From positions 1 to 7,615 of the forward strand of contig WOZY01000187.1 of assembly GCA_011620045.1 (NCBI GenBank): a stretch of DNA of 7,615 nt. Direction: 5' to 3'. Source of the DNA: Mesotoga sp. (lineage in GTDB: Bacteria > Thermotogota > Thermotogae > Petrotogales > Kosmotogaceae). The notes beneath the pieces were generated by a model. The model did no database searches, had not been told where the DNA came from, and saw only the letters and a program-made list of their open reading frames with translations. Positions 1 through 5,491 of this stretch are shown here, piece by piece. The translations under genes were made by a program, and so were the position numbers. The first letter of the stretch is position 1. Every line of letters begins with the position of its first letter.

Positions 1-288
1 GTATATGTAGGCTGGGCAGTTAAGAAGAATGTCGACCTTCCATGTTTTTTCTTCGAGCAAATCTGTTATCTCATCCACATCTCTTTGACTGTCTATGTTT
101 GCGCATATCGTCGAACAGAATCCCTCTCGCGATTCTTCTAGTTTCTCTCTCAAAACTTCGAGCCTTTCCTCGTCTCTATCCCGTAGAATAACTTTCGCAC
201 CCTCGTTTACAAATGCATTCGCAGCGGAGCTCCCCACTCTGCCCGCTCCGAAGATAAGGGCCGTCTTTCCAGCAAGTCTCTCGCTCAT
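1..288 (-). CDS. SDR-like NAD(P)-dependent oxidoreductase, C-terminus cut by window edge
   Basis: The visible 96 residues form the first half of a Rossmann fold and align well with the N-terminus of short-chain dehydrogenases: GKTALIF beta strand, a glycine loop GAGRVGS (about residues 14-20), VILRDRDEERLE at the end of beta 2, then VDILLNCPA (about 86-94) where SDRs have DILVNNAG. The catalytic Tyr-x3-Lys would lie beyond the edge and cannot be seen. Two motifs are atypical: the glycine loop reads GxGxxG, one residue shorter than TGxxxGxG, and NNAG is replaced by NCPA. The ATG overlaps the stop of the phosphorylase gene as ATGA (288-285), with only a weak GGGGT upstream, which suggests translational coupling. 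It is the last visible gene of the operon, so it probably oxidises or reduces a product of the imported substrate. Another Rossmann dehydrogenase family is possible. Confidence 0.75.
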   Translation of the reverse strand, partial: MSERLAGKTALIFGAGRVGSSAANAFVNEGAKVILRDRDEERLEVLREKLEESREGFCSTICANIDSQRDVDEITDLLEEKTWKVDILLNCPAYIY

Positions 289-1106
289 TGTTCGTTACCC
301 CGCTCTGCTATCGGAGGAAGGGTGAAACACCTTCCACGCTTTATTGAGATCTCTTTCCAGTTGTTGAATTTGTAAGCCGCTTTGCAGGCTGCTATTATAG
401 CGTTTTCATTCGAAGGCGGAATCTCCGGTCTCTCACCTCGCAAAATATTGGATCCGGCAGTGCAAATGGCAGCGGCGTTGATCTTTAGAAGAGAAGAGAG
501 TACATATAGAGTCGCCGCTTCCATGTCGAGCTGTAAAGCGCCGGCCGCGATCCATTCTTCAAGCTTTCCGTAGATAGATGATGGGAAGTCTTTTCTCAAG
601 AGATCGGGCTTCGTAGCATAGAAGGAATCGAGCGAAAGGCCGATTCCCACATGATAGACCACACCGGCCTCTTCACAGGCTGAGATCAACGCCGTAAGTA
701 GCCGATAATCGGCTACGGCGGGGAAGTTCTCCGGAATGAAGAGATTTGCTGTTCCCGAGTATTTTATGCAACTCGAAAGCACGATCAGGTCTCCCGGTTT
801 CACATCATCCGCAAGCCCTCCTGAGGTTCCGACACGGATGATTGTGTCAACTCCCAGCCTGTTTAGTTCGACCACCGCGATCTCAGTCGAGGGGCCTCCG
901 ATTCCGCTCGAACATACAGTAAGCGGCAGGCCTTTATAGGTTCCGGTTATAGTTATGTAGTCTCTGTTGTTTCCTATTTCCTTCACATTGCTCAGAAACT
1001 CTCCAATCTCGTAGACTCTTGCCGGATCACCGGGCAGAAGAGCTATCTCGGGAAGAGAGTCGCTAGAAATCTGCAAGTGGTTCTTCGCTTTCTTCGAGTT
1101 ATTCAT
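285..1106 (-). CDS. Nucleoside phosphorylase, uridine phosphorylase-like (PNP/UDP family 1)
   Basis: The 273-residue protein matches the Udp/PNP fold, which cleaves nucleosides with phosphate to a free base and ribose 1-phosphate in the cytoplasm. From memory of E. coli Udp, the numbering coincides: LPGDPAR gives G26 and R30, NNRDY gives R48, and IIRVGTSGG gives R91 and T94, all phosphate ligands. SSGIGGPSTEIAV (66-78), FPAVADY (128-134) and the ribose-binding DMEAATL (194-200) also match. In contrast, the uracil-reading Q166 and R168 of E. coli Udp align with K166 and D168 here, so uridine specificity is doubtful and no symbol is assigned. The C-terminus is about 20 residues longer than E. 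coli Udp. The ATG at 1106 is preceded by AAAGGATGA, and the stop of the upstream permease gene lies inside that ribosome site, with 4 nt between the genes. Family is sure; substrate is not. Confidence 0.93.
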   Translation of the reverse strand: MNNSKKAKNHLQISSDSLPEIALLPGDPARVYEIGEFLSNVKEIGNNRDYITITGTYKGLPLTVCSSGIGGPSTEIAVVELNRLGVDTIIRVGTSGGLADDVKPGDLIVLSSCIKYSGTANLFIPENFPAVADYRLLTALISACEEAGVVYHVGIGLSLDSFYATKPDLLRKDFPSSIYGKLEEWIAAGALQLDMEAATLYVLSSLLKINAAAICTAGSNILRGERPEIPPSNENAIIAACKAAYKFNNWKEISIKRGRCFTLPPIAERGNEQ

Positions 1107-1110
1107 GAAA

Positions 1111-1953
1111 TCATCCTTTCAATCCCGTTCCGCTTATCCCCCTTACGAAGTACTTCTGGAGGAATAGGAAGAGAATTACCGGCGGAAGACTGCCAGCGAT
1201 GGCCGAACTGAATAGGTTGGCCCAGCTTGTGTTTTCCGTTGATCTATGTACGGCGATGGCAACCTGTACAACTTCGAATCTGCTTGAATGGGTTGCTACA
1301 AGAGGCCAGAACAGCGAGTTCCACTGGAACATGAAGACCATTACGATTACCGTGACTATGGCCGGAACGCTCAAAGGGAGAACTATCCTCCAGTAGATTC
1401 TGAACCAGGATGCGCCGTCTATTCTTGCCGCTTCCATAATCTCTGAAGGCACTTCAGAGAAGAACTGCCTGAAAAGGAATATCGCAAGGCCGTTGGCTAC
1501 GCCTGGAAGAATGAGCGCCCAGTATGTGTTATCTATATGTAGTTGCTTTATGAGTATATATAGCGGTATGACAATGGACTCGAAGGGAACCATAAAAGTG
1601 ATCAGTACTATTGTGAAGAGCGCAGCTTTGCCCCTGAATTCGAACTTCGCCAGCGCAAAGCCTGCCATAGAGGCTACCAGGACAGTAAGAACTATGGTCG
1701 AGACCGAAACGAAAAGGCTGTTCATAATAGCCCTGCCAAAGTTGAGGTTGACAAATATATGTACGAAATTCTCCAGTGTCGGTTTGGTGGGAATGAAACT
1801 CTTCCAGGTCAGGGGATTGGCGTACTCGTAGAGCGGGCTGGCGGGCCTTAGAGCGGACGCAACGACCCAGATGAGTGGGATCAGAAAGAAGAGGCTTATA
1901 ATGCCGAGAACGGCAAAGAGAATCAGTGTCTTCCAAAGGCTTCGCTTCTTCAT
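1111..1953 (-). CDS. CUT1-type sugar ABC transporter permease, MalG-like
   Basis: A 280-residue inner-membrane permease, the usual length for this family. The N-terminal membrane segment spans about residues 9-33, followed by an external loop and about five more hydrophobic segments. The EAA loop that docks the ATPase is clear: SEIMEAARIDGAS (about 170-182) and then YWRIVLPLSVPAI, preceded by FLFRQFF. The C-terminus QKYFVRGISGTGLKG is the typical MalG-type ending. It should pair with the MalF-like permease encoded just upstream and with the binding protein of the same operon. The start at 1953 has a GAGGTGG ribosome site, which overlaps the TGA stop of the preceding permease; 9 nt separate the genes. 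No ATPase is encoded in the window. The substrate cannot be read from the sequence. Confidence 0.95.
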   Translation of the reverse strand: MKKRSLWKTLILFAVLGIISLFFLIPLIWVVASALRPASPLYEYANPLTWKSFIPTKPTLENFVHIFVNLNFGRAIMNSLFVSVSTIVLTVLVASMAGFALAKFEFRGKAALFTIVLITFMVPFESIVIPLYILIKQLHIDNTYWALILPGVANGLAIFLFRQFFSEVPSEIMEAARIDGASWFRIYWRIVLPLSVPAIVTVIVMVFMFQWNSLFWPLVATHSSRFEVVQVAIAVHRSTENTSWANLFSSAIAGSLPPVILFLFLQKYFVRGISGTGLKG

Positions 1954-1962
1954 GATTCCACC

Positions 1963-2829
1963 TCAATACTCGAATCGAGCTCTGGTAAACCTCAGCTCGA
2001 AGAAACTGAAGACAAGAATGATTCCCAGCAAGATCGTGGTTATCGCCGAGGCTCTTCCCATATCTAGATTTACGAAGGCGCTCTTGTAAGACTCGTACAT
2101 CAGGAGATTTGTCGAGCCCATGGGGCCGCCCTTGGTAATTATGTAAACCGGCGCGAAACTAAGAAAATTGAAGGCAGTATTTGCCACCAGGACAAAGGAT
2201 ATTGTTCTTGTTAGCAGAGGAAGAGTTATTCTGAATGTCTTCTTTAGTGTGGAAGCCCCGTCGATTTCTGCAGCTTCGTAAAGCGTCTCGGGAATGTTCT
2301 GCAATCCGGCCAGGAAGTACATCATCCAGTAGCCCGAGCTTCTCCAGACATTAAGAAGGATCAGAACCCAAAGCGCCTGATCGGGAGAGGCGAAGAACGG
2401 CTGAGGTTTGAAGCCGAACATTGTCAGGAAGCTGTTTGCCAGACCGTTATACGGATCGAGGACTATCATCCAGATTACAGAGACAACGGCGAACGAGATC
2501 GCCGCCGGCAAAAAGAAGACAGTCCTAAAGAACTTGGTGAAGAAGTGACTGGAATTCAGAAGCAGCGCCATTAACAATGAGGTCAAGACAATCAGAGGAT
2601 TTGCGATTATCGAGTAAAAGAGCGTAACGGAGAAGGATTTCCAGAAAACGGGATCGTGTTTGAAGAGATATTCATAGTTTTCAAACCCTACAAATGACTT
2701 TGTTCCAGTGAAACTCGTCATAGTGAGGCTCTCAATAACCGAGACCCCTATTGGCCAGATCTTGAACACAAGAAGAAATGTCAGCGCGGGCAGAACAAAT
2801 AGCCACGCTACCTTGTTATTTCGAAACAT
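1963..2829 (-). CDS. CUT1-type sugar ABC transporter permease, MalF/UgpA-like
   Basis: A permease of 288 residues with about six hydrophobic segments, beginning with WLFVLPALTFLLVFKIWPIG near residues 9-28. The EAA loop is IPETLYEAAEIDGAS (about 179-193) followed by FRITLPLL. YIITKGGPMGSTNLLMY (about 229-245) is the segment characteristic of MalF-like subunits of this class. The frame stays open to a GTG at 2835, but that codon lies only 1 nt from the GGATGG ribosome site at 2842-2837, whereas the ATG at 2829 is 7 nt away, so I chose the ATG. It forms the membrane channel with the MalG-like protein encoded 9 nt downstream. It lies 47 nt after the binding-protein gene. Confidence 0.94.
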   Translation of the reverse strand: MFRNNKVAWLFVLPALTFLLVFKIWPIGVSVIESLTMTSFTGTKSFVGFENYEYLFKHDPVFWKSFSVTLFYSIIANPLIVLTSLLMALLLNSSHFFTKFFRTVFFLPAAISFAVVSVIWMIVLDPYNGLANSFLTMFGFKPQPFFASPDQALWVLILLNVWRSSGYWMMYFLAGLQNIPETLYEAAEIDGASTLKKTFRITLPLLTRTISFVLVANTAFNFLSFAPVYIITKGGPMGSTNLLMYESYKSAFVNLDMGRASAITTILLGIILVFSFFELRFTRARFEY

Positions 2830-2836
2830 CTGCACA

Positions 2837-2842
2837 CCATCC
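2837..2842 (-). promoter_or_regulatory. Ribosome binding site that decides the MalF-like start
   Basis: GGATGG on the minus strand lies 7 nt before the ATG at 2829 and 1 nt before the in-frame GTG at 2835. The spacing favours the ATG. The match to GGAGG is imperfect. Confidence 0.5.
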
Positions 2843-2876
2843 GAAATAGTCTAAATTCAAGCACGATCCCTCAAGT

Positions 2877-4121
2877 CTACCTGTATTTTCTAAGTTCTCT
2901 GTCGATTCGTACGGCGACTTCTTCGAGAGTGCTTCTCGGATCAGCACCGTAGTGAATAGAGTTAAATGCCTCCCTCAACATAAGCTCGTACTGCGAGTAC
3001 CCGGGTGTTCTAGGTCTCGGGGCGGCAGTGGTCTCCATTTCTTTAACAAAAAGTTGCCAAATTGGGTTGTCGAAAACCTCGGGAAGGGCCTCGTAAACAT
3101 CTGATCTTGCCGGCGCTATACCATTCAGCTTGTGCCAGGTGATTACCGCTTCCTTACCTGTTATATACTTTGTGAAGGTCAAAGCCTCCTCAAGTTTCCT
3201 TGTCTTGGAATTTATTCCAACATGCCAGCTGCCGGTGGGGGTGACTGCAACTCCGCCCTCGAAATAGGGAAAGGGGGAGAGTCCGTAATCAATATCGGGA
3301 TACTGAAGCATCCTTCTAATGTTCCACTCGTTCCCAAGCATCATTGCAGCCCTGCCAGTTCCGAAATACTCGCGTGAAATGGCCGAATCGTTGAGACCCT
3401 GGGGGCTCACCTTCCATTCGTTGAAGAGCTTCCAGTAGAAGGTAGTTCCTTCAATGAACTCATCTGAAGTGATATATCCCTGAGATACAAGTCCGTCGTC
3501 GGAAAGAACCTTCGCGCCTAGAGACTGAACCATGGGGAAAATAAGATATGGTCTGTCTATTTGTTCAATAACAAGGCCCCAAATGTCTGTCCGTCCGTCA
3601 CCATTCGTGTCTTTGGTGAGTTTCTTCGCAATTTCTGCCACCTCTTCCCACGTAAGTCTCTCTTCCACTGTCTCCGGCAAGAAGGGAACGCCGTATTCCT
3701 CGAAGATGGCTTTATTGTAGAATATGCCGGCCGATGAAGTCCCGTAAGGAACCGAATAGAAAGTGCCCAGGAAGCTGCCCTCTTCTATGGAGGCATCGAA
3801 CCATGCAGACATCTCCTCATCGCTGAAGTGTTCATTTAGGGGAAGGAGATAGCCTCGTGCCGCATAAGAGGCCGTGTTTGGACCATCCACTATATACACG
3901 TCCGGTGTACCGTCGCCGGCTGCTAGTCGGACTTCGATTGTCTGGAAGAGCTGGCCGAAGGGGACCAGTTGAATATCCACATCGATTCCGGTCTCTTCTC
4001 TGAAAGCATTGACGAGCTGCATAACCTGATCCTGGGGCCATCCCATCCATAGGACCTCAATGGTTGTGGCTGAAAGCATAACACCCAGTAACAGAACGAT
4101 TACCAATAAGAGCTTTCTCAT
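2877..4121 (-). CDS. Extracellular solute-binding protein family 1 (sugar ABC importer)
   Basis: A 414-residue secreted binding protein that captures the solute outside the membrane and delivers it to the two permeases encoded next. The N-terminus is a signal peptide (MRKLLLVIVLLLGVMLSA), probably cut after Ala18. There is no lipobox cysteine, so it is either free in the periplasm-like space or held by its uncleaved segment. Family 1 signatures follow: FYNKAIFEEYGVPF in the first lobe, TWEEVAEIAKKLT, GRAAMMLGNEWNIRRM in the middle, and PTGSWHVGINSKTRKLEEAL before KYITGKEA in the C-terminal part. Aromatic residues (several Trp and Tyr) fit a carbohydrate- or glycoside-like ligand, but the ligand cannot be named. 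The start has a strong AGGAGGTG site with 7 nt spacing. It follows the regulator gene after 30 nt. Confidence 0.95.
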   Translation of the reverse strand: MRKLLLVIVLLLGVMLSATTIEVLWMGWPQDQVMQLVNAFREETGIDVDIQLVPFGQLFQTIEVRLAAGDGTPDVYIVDGPNTASYAARGYLLPLNEHFSDEEMSAWFDASIEEGSFLGTFYSVPYGTSSAGIFYNKAIFEEYGVPFLPETVEERLTWEEVAEIAKKLTKDTNGDGRTDIWGLVIEQIDRPYLIFPMVQSLGAKVLSDDGLVSQGYITSDEFIEGTTFYWKLFNEWKVSPQGLNDSAISREYFGTGRAAMMLGNEWNIRRMLQYPDIDYGLSPFPYFEGGVAVTPTGSWHVGINSKTRKLEEALTFTKYITGKEAVITWHKLNGIAPARSDVYEALPEVFDNPIWQLFVKEMETTAAPRPRTPGYSQYELMLREAFNSIHYGADPRSTLEEVAVRIDRELRKYR

Positions 4122-4128
4122 TTCCCCG

Positions 4129-4136
4129 CACCTCCT
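4129..4136 (-). promoter_or_regulatory. Strong ribosome binding site of the binding-protein gene
   Basis: AGGAGGTG on the minus strand sits 7 nt before the ATG at 4121. It is the best Shine-Dalgarno match in the operon, which fits the need for more binding protein than permease. Confidence 0.8.
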
Positions 4137-4151
4137 GTTTAGCTACCTGTC

Positions 4152-4892
4152 TCAACGTCTCCTAATGAGCTTGAAAGTGAGTTCTCCCGACGGAAAGTAA
4201 CTCTTCGAATACAGAACCTTTCTATCCAAAACATCGTAATGAGTCTGCTCCAGTAAGAGAAGTGAAGTGCCAGCATCGACCTTGAGCCTCTTAGATAGAA
4301 CTTCGTCACAACTTATAGGAATCAGATCGCATTCCGCATACCTGATATCGACATTATAGTGTCTACCCAGCCCCTCAAAGACAGAATTGTAGATTCTCTC
4401 AGGATCTATCTCTTTTACTATGGACTTCGGAATGAAATCAATGCAAACCGCAACAGGGATTTCCGAGGCGTATTTGGTAGTCTCAAGAACATGGACCATA
4501 CTGCCCACTTCCAGGTCGAGGAACTTGCGGATTTTCTCTTCGCAAACACATTGAGCAAATCGAATAATCTCGCTTCGGGCTGAGTGACCCTGAGATTCGA
4601 TAAAGCTGCCGATGCTTGACAGCCTCTCGATTCCTCCCCTAATTATCGGATATCTGTCGGTAACGAACGTCCCAATTCCATGCTTCTTAAGCAGCAAACC
4701 CTCTTTTTGAAGGAGACCGATAGCCTCTCTTAGTGAATTTCTGCTAACCCCAAGCTCATGAGCAAGGTTGGGTTCCGAGGGCAGTTTCTCTCCGGCTTTG
4801 AGTTTACCATTCAAGATCAGTTTTCTCAATTCGCTATGAATCTTCCCAGAAAGTGAGATATGGGAATTATGGTCGATGCCTATCTCCTTCAT
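4152..4892 (-). CDS. GntR-family transcriptional regulator with UTRA domain (HutC-type)
   Basis: A regulator of 246 residues. Residues about 12-75 form the winged helix-turn-helix: HSELRKLILNGKLKAGEKLP, then SEPNLAHELGVSRNSLREAI and LLLKKHGIGTFV, all classic GntR features. The remaining part (about 90-244) matches the UTRA ligand-binding domain, with VHVLETTKYASEIPVAVCIDFIP and LLLLEQTHYDVLDRKVLYSKSYFP. UTRA regulators usually bind small sugar-like or related effectors and leave DNA on binding. The frame opens at ATG 4898, but GAGG at 4904-4901 is only 2 nt from it and 8 nt from ATG 4892, so the second ATG is preferred. It is the first gene of the operon, 30 nt before the binding-protein gene, and a palindrome lies just upstream of it, so it probably represses its own operon. 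The effector is unknown and likely relates to the transported solute. Confidence 0.93.
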   Translation of the reverse strand: MKEIGIDHNSHISLSGKIHSELRKLILNGKLKAGEKLPSEPNLAHELGVSRNSLREAIGLLQKEGLLLKKHGIGTFVTDRYPIIRGGIERLSSIGSFIESQGHSARSEIIRFAQCVCEEKIRKFLDLEVGSMVHVLETTKYASEIPVAVCIDFIPKSIVKEIDPERIYNSVFEGLGRHYNVDIRYAECDLIPISCDEVLSKRLKVDAGTSLLLLEQTHYDVLDRKVLYSKSYFPSGELTFKLIRRR

Positions 4893-4900
4893 CTGCATTG

Positions 4901-4904
4901 CCTC
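4901..4904 (-). promoter_or_regulatory. Ribosome binding site that decides the gntR start
   Basis: GAGG on the minus strand lies 8 nt before ATG 4892 and only 2 nt before ATG 4898, so the downstream ATG is the more likely start. Confidence 0.55.
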
Positions 4905-4910
4905 TTCAAT

Positions 4911-4930
4911 GTTGTAGGATGTCCTACAAC
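4911..4930. promoter_or_regulatory. Palindromic operator, probable GntR-regulator site
   Basis: GTTGTAGGA and TCCTACAAC are perfect 9-bp inverted arms around a TG centre. The GT...AC outer bases fit the general form of GntR-family operators. The site starts 3 nt downstream of the proposed -10 box and covers the expected transcription start near 4926, so bound protein would block transcription. That the neighbouring GntR protein binds here is an inference. I saw no second copy in the window. Confidence 0.75.
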
Positions 4931-4932
4931 TT

Positions 4933-4960
4933 AATATACACTATTAGTCTTCGATTACAA
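4933..4960 (-). promoter_or_regulatory. Sigma-70-type promoter of the gntR-transport operon
   Basis: On the minus strand TTGTAA (4960-4955) and TATATT (4938-4933) are separated by 16 nt. They match TTGACA at 4 of 6 and TATAAT at 5 of 6 positions. The predicted start near 4926 falls in the palindrome and gives a leader of about 30 nt. Confidence 0.6.
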
Positions 4961-5004
4961 AGATTGAGGAAACATTCTAGTTAGAGGTCGTCCGTCAAAG
5001 GTCC

Positions 5005-5020
5005 TCTTCCTACGGGAAGA
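5005..5020 (+). other. Small hairpin with UACG loop
   Basis: TCTTCC and GGAAGA form a perfect 6-bp stem around TACG on the plus strand. As RNA this gives a C(UACG)G tetraloop, a very stable loop class. No T-run follows on either strand, so it does not look like a rho-independent terminator. Role unknown. Confidence 0.4.
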
Positions 5021-5026
5021 ATATCA

Positions 5027-5054
5027 GTTGCAAGTTCCAAGATGCAAGTTGCAA
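5027..5054. repeat. Four-unit heptanucleotide tandem repeat
   Basis: Four consecutive 7-mers read GTTGCAA, GTTCCAA, GATGCAA and GTTGCAA, followed by another G. The first and last are identical, and each middle unit differs from them by one base. The array is non-coding. Confidence 0.85.
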
Positions 5055-5105
5055 GAAAAAGAATCTGGCCGTTCTTTTAGAGAGCTAAGGAGTTGAAGCA
5101 TCGGT

Positions 5106-5352
5106 TGTTCTTCGTTCCGACGCTACGCGTCCAGGTTATTCGTTCTTGGTCCGAGATTTCGCGATGCTGAACATGAGGTCCCTTCTTGAGTGTTCAACAC
5201 ACCGCGTCGACGATGGAGCAGTCACAACCCTTCTCGAGAGGGGATTAGGGAGCTCTTCAAGGCTTTTCAAGACCCCAGATCCTTACTTGCACTCTTTGTT
5301 TTCCCCTTCTCTCTATTCTCTGAATAAGTGATTTGGCCCAGAACGAAGAACA
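5106..5352. repeat. Segment bounded by 12-bp perfect inverted repeats
   Basis: TGTTCTTCGTTC (5106-5117) is the exact reverse complement of GAACGAAGAACA (5341-5352). The 247-bp segment between and including them has no gene. The arms could be the ends of a small non-autonomous element, or two inverted copies of a dispersed repeat. I saw no obvious target-site duplication. Confidence 0.45.
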
Positions 5353-5415
5353 GATCCTTGCTCTGGAACTAAGAACAGGCTCTCTTTGGCGAACGGAGAA
5401 CCAGCTTCTTCTGTT
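5341..5415. repeat. Three diverged tandem units of 25 bp
   Basis: Units begin at 5341, 5366 and 5391, exactly 25 bp apart. Each starts GAAC, followed by T/G then AAGAAC or GAGAAC, then a pyrimidine-rich half containing CTT or CTC. Units one and two agree at about 15 of 25 positions, and units one and three at about 14. The array lies 40 bp upstream of the TATAAT box. Confidence 0.55.
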
Positions 5416-5454
5416 CTTTGTCTTTCCGAACGAAATCGAATTCTGTTTATCTAA

Positions 5455-5460
5455 TATAAT
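5455..5460 (+). promoter_or_regulatory. Probable -10 box for the family 5 binding-protein gene
   Basis: A perfect TATAAT on the plus strand lies 31 nt before the chosen GTG start, in an AT-rich patch. No good -35 hexamer is seen 16-18 nt upstream, and there is no TGn extension, so the promoter may be weak or activator-dependent. Confidence 0.5.
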
Positions 5461-5480
5461 AGTGGAGAGATTTGAACCTT

Positions 5481-5485
5481 GGAGG
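5481..5485 (+). promoter_or_regulatory. Ribosome binding site that decides the GTG start
   Basis: GGAGG sits 6 nt before the GTG at 5492, which directly opens a signal peptide. The open frame continues upstream to 5333 through the repeat units, but no comparable site occurs there. Confidence 0.8.
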
Positions 5486-5491
5486 TACCCT

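Larger units (their letters stand above)
4961..5480. other. Repeat-rich non-coding divergent intergenic region
   Basis: This stretch of about 520 nt separates the minus-strand operon from the plus-strand pair. Open frames across it show no recognisable protein and no convincing ribosome site. It contains a heptamer tandem repeat, a hairpin, a 12-bp inverted repeat pair and three 25-bp tandem units, listed separately, and ends in a TATAAT box. Its mixed, low-information composition is like dispersed intergenic repeats in bacterial genomes, which is an inference. Confidence 0.6.

Noticed and set aside
1529..1966. 145-codon minus-strand frame overlapping the MalG-like gene
   Set aside because: Overlaps a clear permease in another frame, with no domain and a low-complexity Arg/His-rich product: a shadow frame.
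2830..2835. GTG start two codons earlier for the MalF-like permease
   Set aside because: Only 1 nt from the ribosome site, while the ATG at 2829 is 7 nt away.
4893..4898. ATG start two codons earlier for the GntR regulator
   Set aside because: Only 2 nt from GAGG; the ATG at 4892 has 8 nt spacing.
5027..5055. Heptamer array considered as a CRISPR array
   Set aside because: Units are 7 bp with no spacers, and no cas genes are present.
5119..5131. GACGC-TAC-GCGTC hairpin
   Set aside because: Only 5 bp with a 3-nt loop and no context for a role; such stems occur often by chance.
5228..5243. Palindrome CCCTTCTCGAGAGGGG considered as a terminator
   Set aside because: It has no loop, includes a G-T pair, and no T-run follows on either strand.
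5146..5331. Open frame of 61 codons on the plus strand in the intergenic region
   Set aside because: No ribosome site, no recognisable domain, and it lies wholly within repeat-like DNA. The composition looks like translated intergenic repeat.
5333..5491. N-terminal extension of the family 5 binding protein from a TTG codon
   Set aside because: It would place 53 residues of translated repeat ahead of the signal peptide and would span the TATAAT box. The GTG at 5492 has a proper ribosome site.
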